A stretch of 64,000 bases of DNA from Antilocapra americana (Eukaryota; Chordata; Mammalia; Artiodactyla; Antilocapridae): positions 9,246,039 through 9,310,038 of the forward strand of contig ML661900.1 of assembly GCA_007570785.1 (NCBI GenBank). The letters run 5' to 3'. Below the pieces are notes generated by a model. It made no database searches and was not told where the DNA came from. It saw only the letters and a program-made list of their open reading frames with translations. The position numbers were made by a program, and so were the translations under genes. Below, piece by piece: positions 21,311-32,020 of the stretch (the stretch's first letter is position 1; every line of letters begins with the position of its first letter).

Positions 21311-22940
21311 TAGAGAACTCAAGGTTAATATAAGTTCTTTGGTCTGCTGTTTAAAATAGCTTCTCTATACATGAGCTTAGGAGTCATTACTTCAGCAATT
21401 ACTCTTAATTTTCTACTCGATATCTATTGTTCTCTTTTTTTTCTCACTGAAAAGATTCCTGTTGAAGCTGCGAGATATACAGATCAAAATACATATTTTT
21501 TAACTTTCTCCAGCAGCAAAGTTTGATCATGTGATAGTGTTGTAGGCAATAATATGTAAATGGAATTCTGGAAGAAGCTTCAGAAAGAGTTTTAGTGTTT
21601 CCTTGATAAAGAGTTTCACCAATTTCTCCTGTTTTCCTTCTTCTGCCTACTTGGGATACAGGTTGCTACCTAAAGGAACATTTTTTGATTATGAGAATAC
21701 AGTAAACCTTTGTTAGGTTTAAGCCACTGACATTTAAGTTTTTGTTATTTGCAGCAAATGTATTCTTAATGCAATAAGGTATTGTTGTATTTTAAATTGT
21801 TAACTTCTTTGCACATTAAAAATAAAATCTAGTGCCAGTGTACAGAATTTCTGAGCTAGTACTTCAGCAGTCCTATTGAATAGAGTATATAACCTCAAGC
21901 TATTTTTTTTCTATTAAATCTCTATATTTAAATTTATTGACTATTTTGAATGGCTGCTCTGGTGTCATTTGGGCATCTTGTTTTTAACTGGAGATAACAG
22001 TCTATCTAGATAATCTTCTGGTGGCACAGGAAAATTTGAGAGGGATATCCTTATTTATGGTGTAGTAAACCAAGCATGATTTCTTGATTTTTTCTTTTAA
22101 CTATTTAGTACTAATGTAGTGGAGGAAAATAAGGGAGGAATTTCCCTTTGGTGTGTTTAACTCTTGGTTTGTTTCTCAATGAAGGAAAATAATTGCTTAG
22201 ATGATTAATTGTTTACTACCCAGTCTTAATCCCAGTCTTGTGTTCCTCTCTCTTTCTCAGGGATGCCATTTTGCCTTCTTCTACATTTTCTAAGATTTTA
22301 CTCATTACTGTTTCCTCCAAAAGTTATTTTTGCTCCCTGAAATGCCTCCCAACATCCTTTTTTTTTTTTCAATTCAAAGAAACAGTAATACATAGCAACG
22401 AGGTATTTTAAAAAGTTGGCAAAAGGATATGATTATTAAGTTACCATTTTAAAATTAAAAACATCATCTTATGATTCTAAAATCTTTATGAAAACAGGGA
22501 TAGAATTTATAGTATATAGACACAATAACCAAAATAGAATAGTACATTAGTTTTAATAGTTGCATGTATTAGATAATATAAAAAGTTTATAAATAAGACA
22601 CACATGAGCCTGAGATCTCCTTCGATGTCAATTTTACCAATAGTTTCAGGGACATGAATAATTGCGAACCTAGGGAGATGAAGAAATCCAAGACTGTCAA
22701 CAACACTTCTCATGTCCTTCCTCTTTATTTTACAATGTGTCTAACAAAGATTTAACATATTCTTGAGAATAATTTAAGATATTCTCAGCTATCTTGAGGG
22801 GAAGGCATCATTTATACAGAAAAGAGTTCCACAAGTTAAGAAATATTTCCATTTATACCCTGCAAAGTATCTAGCCTACATGACATTTTCTAAAGAGCTA
22901 TGCCAGGTTTAAGTAAGCAATTGAGATGAGCCATTCGGGG
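21311..22940. other. AT-rich single-copy-like DNA
   Basis: No repeat or exon recognised over about 1.6 kb. A T run occurs at 22351-22360. Complexity is moderate and no frame looks coding. Confidence 0.45.
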
Positions 22941-22944
22941 TTTG

Positions 22945-23240
22945 GGTGTGGGCTCACATGTGTTCCTCCCAAATTTATTTATTGAAATTCTTATCTTCAG
23001 TATCTCAGAGTGCGTCTACATTTAGGAATAATGCCTTTATTCCAAGTGAAACTTAATTATGTCTTCTTAAGAGGAGGAAATTTGGACATATGAAGAGATT
23101 CCAGGAATGTAGAAAACAGAAGACCATGTGAGGGCACAGTAAGAAGGCAGACATCTGTAAACCTGAGGGGAGAAGAGAGAGTCTCAAGAAAAACCAGACC
23201 TGCAAACCTTGACATTGGCTATCTCCAGAAATGTATGTAT
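22945..23240 (+). mobile_element. MLT1-like (ERVL-MaLR) LTR
   Basis: MaLR wording in order: ATGTGTTCCTCCCAAATTTA, TCAGTATCTCAGAGTGCG, CTTCTTAAGAGGAGGAAATTTG, AGACCATGTGAGGGCACAG and AGGCAGACATCTGTAAACCTG. It is cut on the right where BovB begins. Confidence 0.68.
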
Positions 23241-23275
23241 ACAAACACACATAGAACAAGATCAGACCAGTAAAT

Positions 23276-23615
23276 CGTAAAGAAAATCAACCCTGAATAT
23301 TCATTGGAAGGACTGATGCTGAACCTGAAGCTCTAGTACCTTGGCCACCTGATGCAAAGAGCCAACTCTTTGGAAAAGACACTGTTGCTGGGGAAGATTG
23401 AGGGCAAGAGAAGGGGGCAACAGAGAATGACATGGTTGGATGGCATCACTGACTCAATGGACATGAATTTGAGCAGATGTGGGGAGATGAAGGACAGGGA
23501 AGCCTGGTGTGCTGCAATCCATGGGGTCACCAAGAGCTGGACACAACTTAGTGACGACACGACGTCACGACTGTCACCAAGAGCTGGACACGACTTAGAA
23601 CGACGACAGAAACAA
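23276..23615 (+). mobile_element. BovB 3' end with duplicated terminus
   Basis: Sense BovB terminus. The plus strand reads [20 protein letters not shown] then [20 protein letters not shown]. At the right end the motif CACCAAGAGCTGGACAC is present twice (23527-23543 and 23576-23592), an internal duplication of about 49 bases. The terminus is the older ACGACGAC / ACAACA style rather than ACTGAACTGAA. Confidence 0.9.
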
Positions 23616-23646
23616 CACACACACACGCACACAGACACACACATGT
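23615..23646. repeat. (CA)n microsatellite at BovB tail
   Basis: Imperfect CA run directly following the BovB 3' end, interrupted by G. Such runs often grow from SINE and LINE tails. Confidence 0.93.
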
Positions 23647-23869
23647 ATATAACTGATAGGGCCTTGTTAAATATTCCCAACGTAAGGGCTTGCCCACCAG
23701 AAAATGTCACTATGAGTTTTGTGGAAAAGCAGATGTTAATATGTTTACAGGGTGATTTGAGTAGGTTGGTTTCACACAACCAGATAGATGGACAGAGTAT
23801 ACCACAGTCTCCTGTTTACTCTTTCCTCCCAAAAACCATGACACCAAAATTCTACTTGGTATGTATCCA

Positions 23870-23992
23870 GTGATTTTGAGCAAACTCCAGGAAGTAGCAA
23901 AGGACAGGGGAGCCTGGCATGCTGCAGTCAGTGGGATCTCAAAGAGTTGAATACAACTTAGCCACCAAACTAAGCTACAACAGCATTATCCA
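23870..23992 (+). mobile_element. Short BovB 3' end
   Basis: GATTTTGAGCAAACTCCAGG, then GGCATGCTGCAGTCAGTGGG and AAAGAGTTGAATACAACTTA, is the last 110 or so bases of BovB in sense orientation. It is a second copy about 250 bases after the previous one. Confidence 0.85.
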
Positions 23993-24079
23993 AAGGCAAT
24001 ATCATATAGGTATGTATGAGTAAATACGTTAGTTTCTCACCATGAGATCTGCTGTAGCAGGTTGTAGATCATTAGGCAA

Positions 24080-24400
24080 GTGTAATAGTTAGCTTTGATG
24101 GCTAAACTCCATGGAACAGTAGGCAGCAGTTAAAGTAAGAAATTAGATATGGATAAGGTGATATACATGAATCTGTAAAACCTAATGTAAAGTGGAGTGG
24201 AAGAAAAAGATAATTATTTTGCAATTGATTACACATTTCCAATATGTTTATTAAAATATAAGCACTGAATATAAATGTCTGTTTTAAAATAACATATACT
24301 GAAAACTTGTTTCCATATTTAATGTTATAGAATGATTTTCTATGGAGTATGTAGAGAGAAATGCAAGGAGGAAATACAGAATGAAGTGAATGAAACCAAC
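24080..24400 (+). mobile_element. Possible old L1 3' end
   Basis: ACTCCATGGAACAGTAGGCAGCAGTTAAAG-like text at 24106-24136, then an ATGAATCTGTAAAACCTAATGTAAAG-like stretch, resembles the old L1 tail pattern after ATGGAATACTATGCAGC. Weak and unconfirmed. Confidence 0.35.
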
Positions 24401-24964
24401 CAACCAACAAACAATAGAAAATGACAGTTTTGTGGCATAGTCCTATGATGATGGTGTGCTGTGAACTTGGTTCACCACATTGTATCTGAATCCCAACTTT
24501 ACAAGCGTATTTTAATAATATGATTCAAGCAGAGAAAACCTGGATTTAAAAAATTTATATAAATTTTAGACACAAATATAAAGATTTAGTCTCAATGCTA
24601 AAAACACCCTAAAAAACATAGCAGAAGATATAGTTCATTTCAGAAAGCTAACTATATAAAATAAAGAAATCTAAGAAACAGTATTAAAGACTTCATAGCT
24701 ACTGTTTATGAAAAATATGTATTAAACATGCTTTTCATCATTGAGGGTCTCACAGGGAGAAAAAGGAAGAGAACCAACAATGAGGAAATTGCCTCAGGTT
24801 TCAGATATCAAATCTGAACATTTCAGTGGCCTGTTTACTGATTATAGAAGGATATGAAAAACTAGAGATGACACTATGGTAAAAAGAAAAAAGGCATTAA
24901 GGTATAAACTAATGAAAAGGAATCAGCCACTCTCTCAACTATCAATTTATTTACATAATTATTG
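24401..24964. other. AT-rich DNA, nothing recognised
   Basis: No repeat, exon or RNA gene recognised. Confidence 0.45.
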
Positions 24965-25105
24965 CTTCTCTTGTTCACAAGACTATACACATTAACGGGC
25001 AGGGATCTAGTCTGTCTCACTCATCGTGGTACTCAAGCATCAAACCCAGTGTTGATCTGTGTCTGAAACAGTGTGTGCTCAATAACTGAGGGGTGTATTG
25101 GGGAT
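24965..25105 (+). mobile_element. L2 LINE 3' end
   Basis: GGGCAGGGATCTAGTCTGTC (24999-25018), CAAACCCAGTGTTGATCTG, then GTGTGCTCAATAACTGAGGG (25073-25092) reproduces the characteristic L2 3' terminal order in sense orientation. Confidence 0.7.
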
Positions 25106-25228
25106 GAAGAGCAAGTGGAAACAGGATAATTTTGTCAACTGGCATGGAAATTTCCAGTAGGCAGTCATAGAAGAGCTAAAGCTGCTTCCTAAACTGTTTA
25201 ACTTACCCTTTTGAATTGACCTAGGCAC

Positions 25229-25621
25229 TAGTAGTCATGTATGGAATTGATACTTTTGAACTGTGGTGTTGGAGAAGACTTTTGAGAGTCCCCTGGACAG
25301 CAAGGAAAGGAGATCCAACCAGTCCATCCTAAAGGAAATCAGTCCTGAATGTTCATTAGAAGGACTGATGCTGAAGCTGAAACTCCACTACTGTGGCTAC
25401 CTGATGCAGAGAACCAACTCATTGGGAAAGACCCTGATGCTGGTAAAGATTGAAGGCGGGAGGAGAAGGGGACAGACAACAGAGGATGAGATGGTTCGAT
25501 GGCATCACCGACACAATGGACATGAGTTTGAGTAGGCTCTGGGAGTTGGTGATGGACAGGGAGGCCTGGTGTGCTGCAGTCCATGAGGTTGCAAAGAGTC
25601 AGACACAACTGAGCTGACCTG
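25229..25621 (+). mobile_element. BovB 3' end with probable target-site duplication
   Basis: Sense BovB C-terminal region ([21 protein letters not shown]) to ACACAACTGAGCTGACC. Direct repeat TAGGCAC at 25222-25228 and 25622-25628, extended by one mismatch then AG, is the likely duplication. A seven-base AAAGGAG insertion near 25305 breaks the frame. Confidence 0.93.
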
Positions 25622-25628
25622 TAGGCAC

Positions 25629-26275
25629 CAGGGAAGATGATGAACCGATAGAGGTTTGTTTCTTATTTTCTCTTGTTAGCAGAGGGCATGGTTTCTGTTC
25701 ATGTGTTTTATTCATGCCAAAGAATAACAATGGATAAAGTTTTATTTAATGATTTAAAATTGTATTCTTTTATAATTTAAAATCATCTTAAACTCTATAA
25801 CCATACATAGTGCATTCAGATTGCAAGCTTTTAAATTCTAAATTTTATACTGAAACACTCCCAACAGGAGTGCCAGTGATAGGTGATCGATACTTATATA
25901 TGAATGCAATCCTTCCAGTTACTTGGAATTAAAGTTCTTTCACAAGCAGAGTGTTCCTCCCTGTCTATTTAGGGTTGACAATGACATTTGTCTTTACTCA
26001 TGCGGAGATGCCTGATAACTCACTTCTATCACACACTCTACAGTCAGGAAGTTTTAACACAATAGCTGAAATCCATCTTAAATTCTTTATCACTTCCTGC
26101 TGAAGAGAGAATAGGGAGAAATGCTGCTTGAAGAGAATAAGAAAAAGTATTAATTCTCAGCCTAAATTAGTTTTGGATAATTGTTCTGTATTAAAATATA
26201 AAAAAGCCTTCCAGTTACAATGAGAAAATCAGCAATATATGGTTATAAGCCTATCGTTTTTTTCTAGTGTATGCC
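25629..26275. other. AT-rich DNA, nothing recognised
   Basis: No repeat or exon recognised. Confidence 0.45.
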
Positions 26276-26278
26276 AGA

Positions 26279-26307
26279 TGCACACACACACACACCACAC
26301 ACACACA
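26279..26307. repeat. (CA)n microsatellite, one interruption
   Basis: CA run broken by a CC step at 26295-26296. Likely polymorphic. Confidence 0.95.
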
Positions 26308-26319
26308 AATGCATACATT

Positions 26320-26440
26320 ACAAGGCAGCATGTCTTCTGGTTAGAGACTGGTTACTTAGGCCAGAGGGGTTTTGGATTTGAATCTGAGCACTGTTGTTTA
26401 TTCACCATCTAACCTTGTTTATGAAGCAGCTTGTTTATGC
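26320..26440 (+). mobile_element. Probable MIR SINE
   Basis: TCTTCTGGTTAGAGACTGG, then GTTTTGGATTTGAATCTGAG and CACCATCTAACCTTG, follows MIR order (GGTTAAGAGC, GGGTTCGAATC, GTGACCTTG) in sense orientation, highly diverged. Confidence 0.55.
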
Positions 26441-26484
26441 AAGTTGTCACAGCTGTAACTTTAACTAAAATGTATTAAAGAGAT

Positions 26485-26795
26485 TAAAACACAGATGTAG
26501 ACAACACCAAGGGTTGGGGGAGGAGAGATGAGATGAATTGGGAGATTGGGATTGACAAATATACACTACTAGGTATAAAACAAGTAAGTAAGGGGAACCT
26601 ACTGGATAGCACAGGAAACCCTACTCAGTGATCTGTAGTGAATTAAATGGGAAGAAAATCCCCAAAAGAGGGGAGAGATGTGTATATAGGCATATACACA
26701 TATGCCTATAGCTGGTTCACGTTGTTGTACAGCAGAAACTAACACATTATAAAGAAGCTATGCTCCAATAAAAAATTTTTAAAATAAAGAGATTA
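26485..26795 (+). mobile_element. Old L1 3' UTR end
   Basis: Sense L1 3' UTR landmarks: AAATATACACTACTAGGTAT, CTACTGGATAGCACAGGAAA (26600-26619), GTTGTTGTACAGCAGAAACTAACAC-like text near 26718-26742 and a final AATAAAAAATTTTTAAAATAAA tail. This is the conserved terminus shared by later L1M-age elements. Confidence 0.78.
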
Positions 26796-27228
26796 AAATA
26801 ATATATATATTTATAAAGTCGAGACAACTTTCTGGCTAGAATTAAGGACTAAATGAATGTTTGCTAATATCATGTGAGCTTGTGTTTTGTGTGTTTGCAT
26901 ACATATATGTGATATAATTACATAACTTTAATGTGACAAAATTAAGTGAAAGCCCTGGGTTGAATTTCACTGAGGTTAAAAATGTAACCATTCCTTCATT
27001 CTCTTTCATGATACACTTCAGCTTCTCTTTATGAATTTTACTGTCAATATCTGAAAGTGCACAAATACCCATATATCAGAAGCAAATAAAATACTGAGGT
27101 AAAAGATTGCTTTAGCAACCAAGAGGAACTACTTCAGGCTCCATATGCTTTATAACTAGAGTGGCTGTATCATCCCACCTGGGCAGTTTTTAAGAGTAAA
27201 ATGTATGTGATTTAATTAATCACTGAGG
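26796..27228. other. AT-rich DNA, nothing recognised
   Basis: No repeat or exon recognised. A short ATAT run lies at 26800-26812. Confidence 0.45.
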
Positions 27229-27235
27229 CAAACCA

Positions 27236-27432
27236 AGAGGGAGCTTCCCTATGGCTCAGCTGGTAAAGAATCAGCCTGCAGTGTGGGAGACCTTGATTCT
27301 GTCCCTGAGTTGGGAAGATCACCTGGAGAAGTGGAAGGCAACCTACTCCAGTGTTCTGGCCTGGAGAATTCCATGGGCTCTATAGTCCTTGGGGTTGCAA
27401 AGAGTCGGACACAATTGAGCGACTTTCACTTT
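27236..27432 (+). mobile_element. Bov-tA SINE with 7-bp target-site duplication
   Basis: GAGCTTCCCTATGGCTCAGCTGGTAAAG head, a B-box-like GATTCTGTCCC, and body to ACAATTGAGCGACTTTCAC. Direct repeat CAAACCA at 27229-27235 and 27433-27439. Confidence 0.93.
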
Positions 27433-27644
27433 CAAACCAGAAAGAAGTTGAGACACTGTACTTCAAACCCTGGAAAATACAGTGAATGAGAATCATACAT
27501 CTGATGCATTCCAAGGACAAAGGCTTAAAAAAAAAGAAAAAAGTGGTACCAACTTTTCTTGTGAAATGACATCATCTATTTACAGGATGGATATAGCTCA
27601 GGTTGAATTTGTAACTCTGGTCAGAGTGTCACTATTTTACTTTC

Positions 27645-27672
27645 AGGTTTTATTATTATTATTATTATTATA
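27645..27672. repeat. (ATT)n microsatellite
   Basis: TTATTATTATTATTATTATT-type run followed by TATATA. Confidence 0.93.
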
Positions 27673-27739
27673 TATAATGATTTATGTCTCACAGTTAAAA
27701 ACAATTGTTGTTACCTTCCAAATGGACTACGGTACAGCT

Positions 27740-28700
27740 GCCAGGATTTAGTGTGGATCACATTGTTTGAGGCGTTTGTTCAGCTGTCTGTTGAGTCCCC
27801 TGAAACTAATGCTCAGTCTATATTAATGTCTCAGTCCTGGGAAACCTCAGCCTGTTCTCTCCTATAATTAATCTTGCAGGTACTACCTTGACATTATTGG
27901 TTCACCAGCAGAGCAGAACTGCCTCAGCCATCAATAATAATTCACTGCATGAGGATGAGGCCTACGTACAGGGCCACCAAGGTAGCCAGGTCTGCACAAT
28001 TTCCTGCATTCTTCTCCAGTTAACCAGGAGGCTCTGCAATTGAAACTAGTTGTTGTGGTGGCTCGATAATTTGTAATAGAGGGGTTTGGGTGTTACTAAT
28101 TGTTTTGCTTTATGCTTTTCTCCGAGTGTAGCCACTGCTTGGCACAATGGGAGTGATTGTCTGTTTACTGAATCTTAATATGGAGGCTGTTACAAATTGT
28201 CTTTCACAGATGGTGGGAGCTTTTCAGATCGAGAGAGGCAGGGAATTTATTACTCAATATTTCTGTATTACTGATTGGGACGTGAGGAGCATAGACAATC
28301 TGTTCTACTGCAGGCTTTGCCGTGTGGCTTTTTCCCTCTGCAAAATTATGGCAGGCTCTAGACGTTTCTCTCATTTTGTATAGATAGCAGCTGTGTAATT
28401 TCAAGCAGAATGTTTGCTTTGATCCCCTTTCCTTTAATTGAAATCCACAATTATGAGATTTGTTTCTTTTATGTGTGCGAGTTTATTGGTTTAATCTGCA
28501 AAATGTGCTGTCTTGCTGTCTTACACAGTTAAAGGCTACAGCACAGTTGGGACTGAAATGACAAACATTGGAAGGAGGGGCTTTTGTTCTGTCTGTTTTT
28601 GGCTGTGGAAATAAACCAATAGATATTTCTCCACTCAGAAAGCAGGCTGTGTGACAACTGAATAAACTGTCATTCTGTAGCATTTCCAGCTATGCCTCTG
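27740..28700. promoter_or_regulatory. Candidate non-coding regulatory block (speculative)
   Basis: About 960 bases of repeat-free, compositionally balanced sequence, unlike the AT-rich or transposon-derived DNA around it. It has several short motifs of types bound by developmental factors: TAATTAAT (27866-27873), AACTAGTTG, ACTAATTG, TTTAATTGAAAT (28433-28444), and ACAAT/ATTGT boxes. No convincing coding frame is present: the 78-residue frame at 28147-28383 has no motif. Whether it is conserved cannot be judged from one sequence, so this is an inference from texture only. Confidence 0.25.
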
Positions 28701-28705
28701 ATATA

Positions 28706-28745
28706 TGTTTGTGTGTGTGTGTGTGTTGTGTATGTATATATATAC
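28706..28745. repeat. (TG)n/(TA)n compound microsatellite
   Basis: GTGTGTGTGTGTGTG run interrupted once (GTTGTG), running into TATATATATA. Confidence 0.95.
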
Positions 28746-28749
28746 ACCA

Positions 28750-29904
28750 GATTATATATATGATTATTTACTTACTAAAAATGCAAATGGGGTGTGTGCG
28801 TTTAGAATGGAAGGGTGGCCTACTGACATAGGAGCTTCTTTGATGATAGTAGCTAGTATTATCTACATAAATTCAGGTTTTCCAGAGCATTACAGGGGAA
28901 GAGAATGAGAGAATTGTTAAGTAAATAGATATAAGAAACAGGATTGCTTGATTTCTGCAATGGTTTCACAACAAATAGTTTCATACATGTCAATATGTTC
29001 TACCAGGTTAATGAGCCACAATTTTCCTAAATGGTAACTCTCCAGACTTTTGGAATTGTTGCTGATTAAAATAGAAAGAAAATATCAAAGAGAGAAGAAT
29101 GAAATTTTTATTGTCAAGTTTATATTCTTCCACTCATAATCTGTCATAAATCATAACTATGTATTTTTTAATAACTATGTTGGATAGTATTTTATGAGTT
29201 GTTTTTTTTCCTTCCTCTGTCACCGTACAATGAACTTTAATTTGGAATTCTGGGCTGCATCTCTTATAGAAAGGAAATCCTGTATTAACTAGTATTAGGT
29301 CAATTAGCTTGTATTAATAACTGAATTAAACTTTCTATGTGGCACCCTCATTTCACCCCAACTAACTGAACTGGTTTAACAGTTTTGATGTTATTTGGGC
29401 ATTTTTCTGAAATGGTCATAAATGGTTAACTCATTTCACTTTATAAAACAAGGGATACTTCTCACAATCCTCCATGCTTGTTTTTTTTGGGGGGGGAGAG
29501 AGGCATGTGGGGAGTAAAATGAGTTATTGTATGGATAATTTAAAATACTTTAGAATTTCAGATTGTAAACTGAGTATGTCTCCAGGTCACTATGTGGTCT
29601 CCTGATTATTAGGTGGCAAAGTCTAAAATCATGCAATTGTAATATATACTATCTAAGCTATATTTGTGTGGGCTACTTATTTTGAATTCAGAGGATATTT
29701 AGATTAATTCCTTATATTCCAGGATGATAGCTGGATTCTAGTTAAAAAAATAATAATAATTCTCCTAAAAATAAGCCATTTAATACACTATTACAAGGTC
29801 CTGGCATCTGCCATTAGAAAAATTGGGGGAAGTTCTCTTGCTCTTAATGGTTACAATTTAAGTAAATTTCCACTCTTTCAGGAATTTATTTAACTTGGGT
29901 GATT
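28750..29904. other. Single-copy-like DNA, contains T8G8 junction
   Basis: No named repeat or exon. A homopolymer junction of eight T then eight G sits at 29481-29496. An (AAT) patch lies near 29748-29760. Confidence 0.45.
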
Positions 29905-30020
29905 TCAGATACTTTCGTTTTACACTTGAAAAAATAAGACTAATAGTCCTTAAGAGACGTGCTCAGGAACATCTAGAAAACTAAGGGAAATTAAACACAA
30001 TTCAAACTCAGATCTTTATA
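29905..30020 (-). mobile_element. Probable MIR SINE
   Basis: TTTTACACTTGAAAAAATAAG, then TTAAGAGACGTGCTCAGGAAC and ATTCAAACTCAGATC, matches antisense MIR order (TTTTACAGATGAGGAAAC, TTAAGTAACTTGCCCAAGG, TTCGAACCCAG), highly diverged. Confidence 0.5.
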
Positions 30021-31022
30021 TAAACATTGTGTTTAATCGGACCAAACCATTTTCCTAGGGTATGTAGTTATTTCAGTTGACTCCAGGCTTTGCATTATGG
30101 GATGAGGGTTCCAGAAACTTAAGGACACTGGTAGCCTGAATATGCGTGGGATGGTGAGTGGGAGAAAAAAAAAAACAATGCGATCTGAAAACAAAAAGGA
30201 AAAATTAGAAGAGACTGAAGGTGAAGAAGGCTCAAGATGAACTACCTCATTCACAGTGCCTTTACAGGAAAATTCAACCCATAAGTGAATAAAAACGATC
30301 CTAATGCATAAAGAATTAATTTTTTGGAGACATGATCATCTTTTTCATTTCCTACAAGTTGGATTTCACTTATGAGGTGTGATATCGACTCTTAGGAGAA
30401 AAAAGTGTTTAATTTGCATAAAGAGGTCCATAAATTAACACACCTGGCTTTGTTCACACCAGTTGAGGAAATATTTTCTCTCTCAATGTGTTTAACTGTG
30501 GCTGACAAGCTAAGAAACTTCCACTCACTCCCCCAAGAGAGTACAGTTAGGAAGACAACTTTCTCAGTTTTGATCTCTCACTTCTCTTGCAGTGAACTGT
30601 CAGATTGGTGAGGTTGAGAAAAAGAGTCGAATGTGTTTCTCAGCCACTGTTTCTTTTGGGAACAGTCTGCTCCCAGTTCATTTTAATTATGTTCCTTAAT
30701 TTAGTGAGTCTACCAGGACAGCTCTTTCCCCTGCCATGCAGATTCTCTCATCTGGGTGTGGAATGTTTATTTTTGGGAACAAAATGGTTACTCTGGCCAT
30801 GTTGCATAGTTTGATTCACTTTTGTAGGTGATGTAGCTGTTCATGTTTATGACATATTCATGCATTTCTTCAGAAGGATGACTTTTAACTGGGTATTTGG
30901 GTATTACCCCAAACCTAAAAAGATATAGTGACATACCTCAGTTTTTAAGGTGCTGCATAATATTTTTCCAGTCTACCGATTATATTCATCTGAGTTGTTT
31001 CCAGCATTTTGTTCTCTGTTCT
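30021..31022. other. Repeat-poor, moderately complex DNA
   Basis: No repeat named. The part 30380-30830 is more balanced in composition than its flanks and carries two adjoining short frames (30405-30611, 30605-30814) without motifs or initiation context that would support a gene. The final 180 bases may belong to an old LINE. Confidence 0.4.
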
Positions 31023-31224
31023 CTGCTAAGTCACTTCAGCTGTATCTGACTCTTTGCGTCTCTAGCAACTGTAGCCCACTGTGGGATTCTCCAGGCAAGA
31101 ACACTGGAGTCGGTTGCCGTTCCCTCCTCTAGGGGATCTTCCCGACCCAGGGATGGAACCTGGGTCTCTTAGGTCTTCTGCATTGGCAGAAGTTTCTTTG
31201 CCACCAGCACCACCTGGGAAGCCC
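31023..31224 (-). mobile_element. Bov-tA SINE
   Basis: Antisense: GCTAAGTCACTTCAGCTGTATC at left, body GATTCTCCAGGCAAGAACAC, B-box complement GGGATGGAACCTGGG (31151-31165), and the tRNA-like head complement CACCTGGGAAGCCC at the right. Confidence 0.94.
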
Positions 31225-31988
31225 TATTAATTGGACATTTGATTCAAAACAAGTAATGATACAATAAACCTTCTTGCTTATAATTTGGCATGCTTTTGCA
31301 AATATGTTTTACATTTTGAGATTAATGTTTGAGTTAAATCATACATACAGTTTCACTTTGCTCCATAGTACCATATTTCTGTGCAAAATCACACCAATTT
31401 ATAAAGCCACAAGCAAGAGTGTTTCTTTGTCACATCTTTAACAAAGCTTGATTTTATAAACTGTTTTAAAATTGTTTGACTGTGTGATAGACCCTTCTCT
31501 CTTTTATCCTTTCTTGTTTTTAATTTTCTTATTATTTTTAACAGTTTATTTTGGCCACATGTATATATCTTTGGCTTCAGACTTTTTCATTTCATTTTAA
31601 TATAGTGGTTTTTTTTCTCCTTTTCTGTCTCCTTGACGGACTCTTATTTTATTGTATTAATGTTCCTATTGCATTTTTCTATAGAATTATTCTTAGGGCA
31701 GTTTGTCATTTTGTTTGATTATATTTTATAGAATGAATTCCAAATCTGGTGCTTGCATGCTGTTTTATGTTCTTTTATTGCCTTGTCTTCTTATTGTAAA
31801 ATAATTTTATACTTGCCATGATTTTCAGCTTCCTAGACTTAAGATGGGCAGCTCTTTCACTCTGATCTATTGTGGATGAATTTGTCTTCACTTTTTCACA
31901 TTGAGCTACAGTTTAAGCATAGGATTTTTGGAATGTGTCTACATTTTCTCTAGCCTGATTGTATACAGAATAGAGGTGTAAACTCAAT
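31225..31988. other. T-rich DNA, possibly an old antisense LINE
   Basis: Texture is T-rich on the plus strand, as in antisense LINE tails (TTTGAGATTAATGTTTGAG, CACACCAATTTATAAAGCCA). No family can be assigned. Confidence 0.3.
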
Positions 31989-32020
31989 GGGTGTGCTGCT
32001 GCTGCTATGTCACTTCAGTC
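31989..32020 (-). mobile_element. Extremely short Bov-A2 3' tail
   Basis: TGTGCTGCTGCTGCTATGTCACTTCAGTCAT-like text is the antisense Bov-A2 3' end, (AGC)n tail plus about 20 body bases, then truncated. Confidence 0.7.

Noticed and set aside
23352..23873. 173-codon frame spanning BovB and flanking DNA
   Set aside because: The first half is BovB C-terminus and the second half crosses a CA microsatellite into single-copy DNA; no gene support.
28147..28383. 78-codon frame inside the complex block
   Set aside because: No domain, no initiation context and no neighbouring exon; length is unremarkable in balanced-composition DNA.
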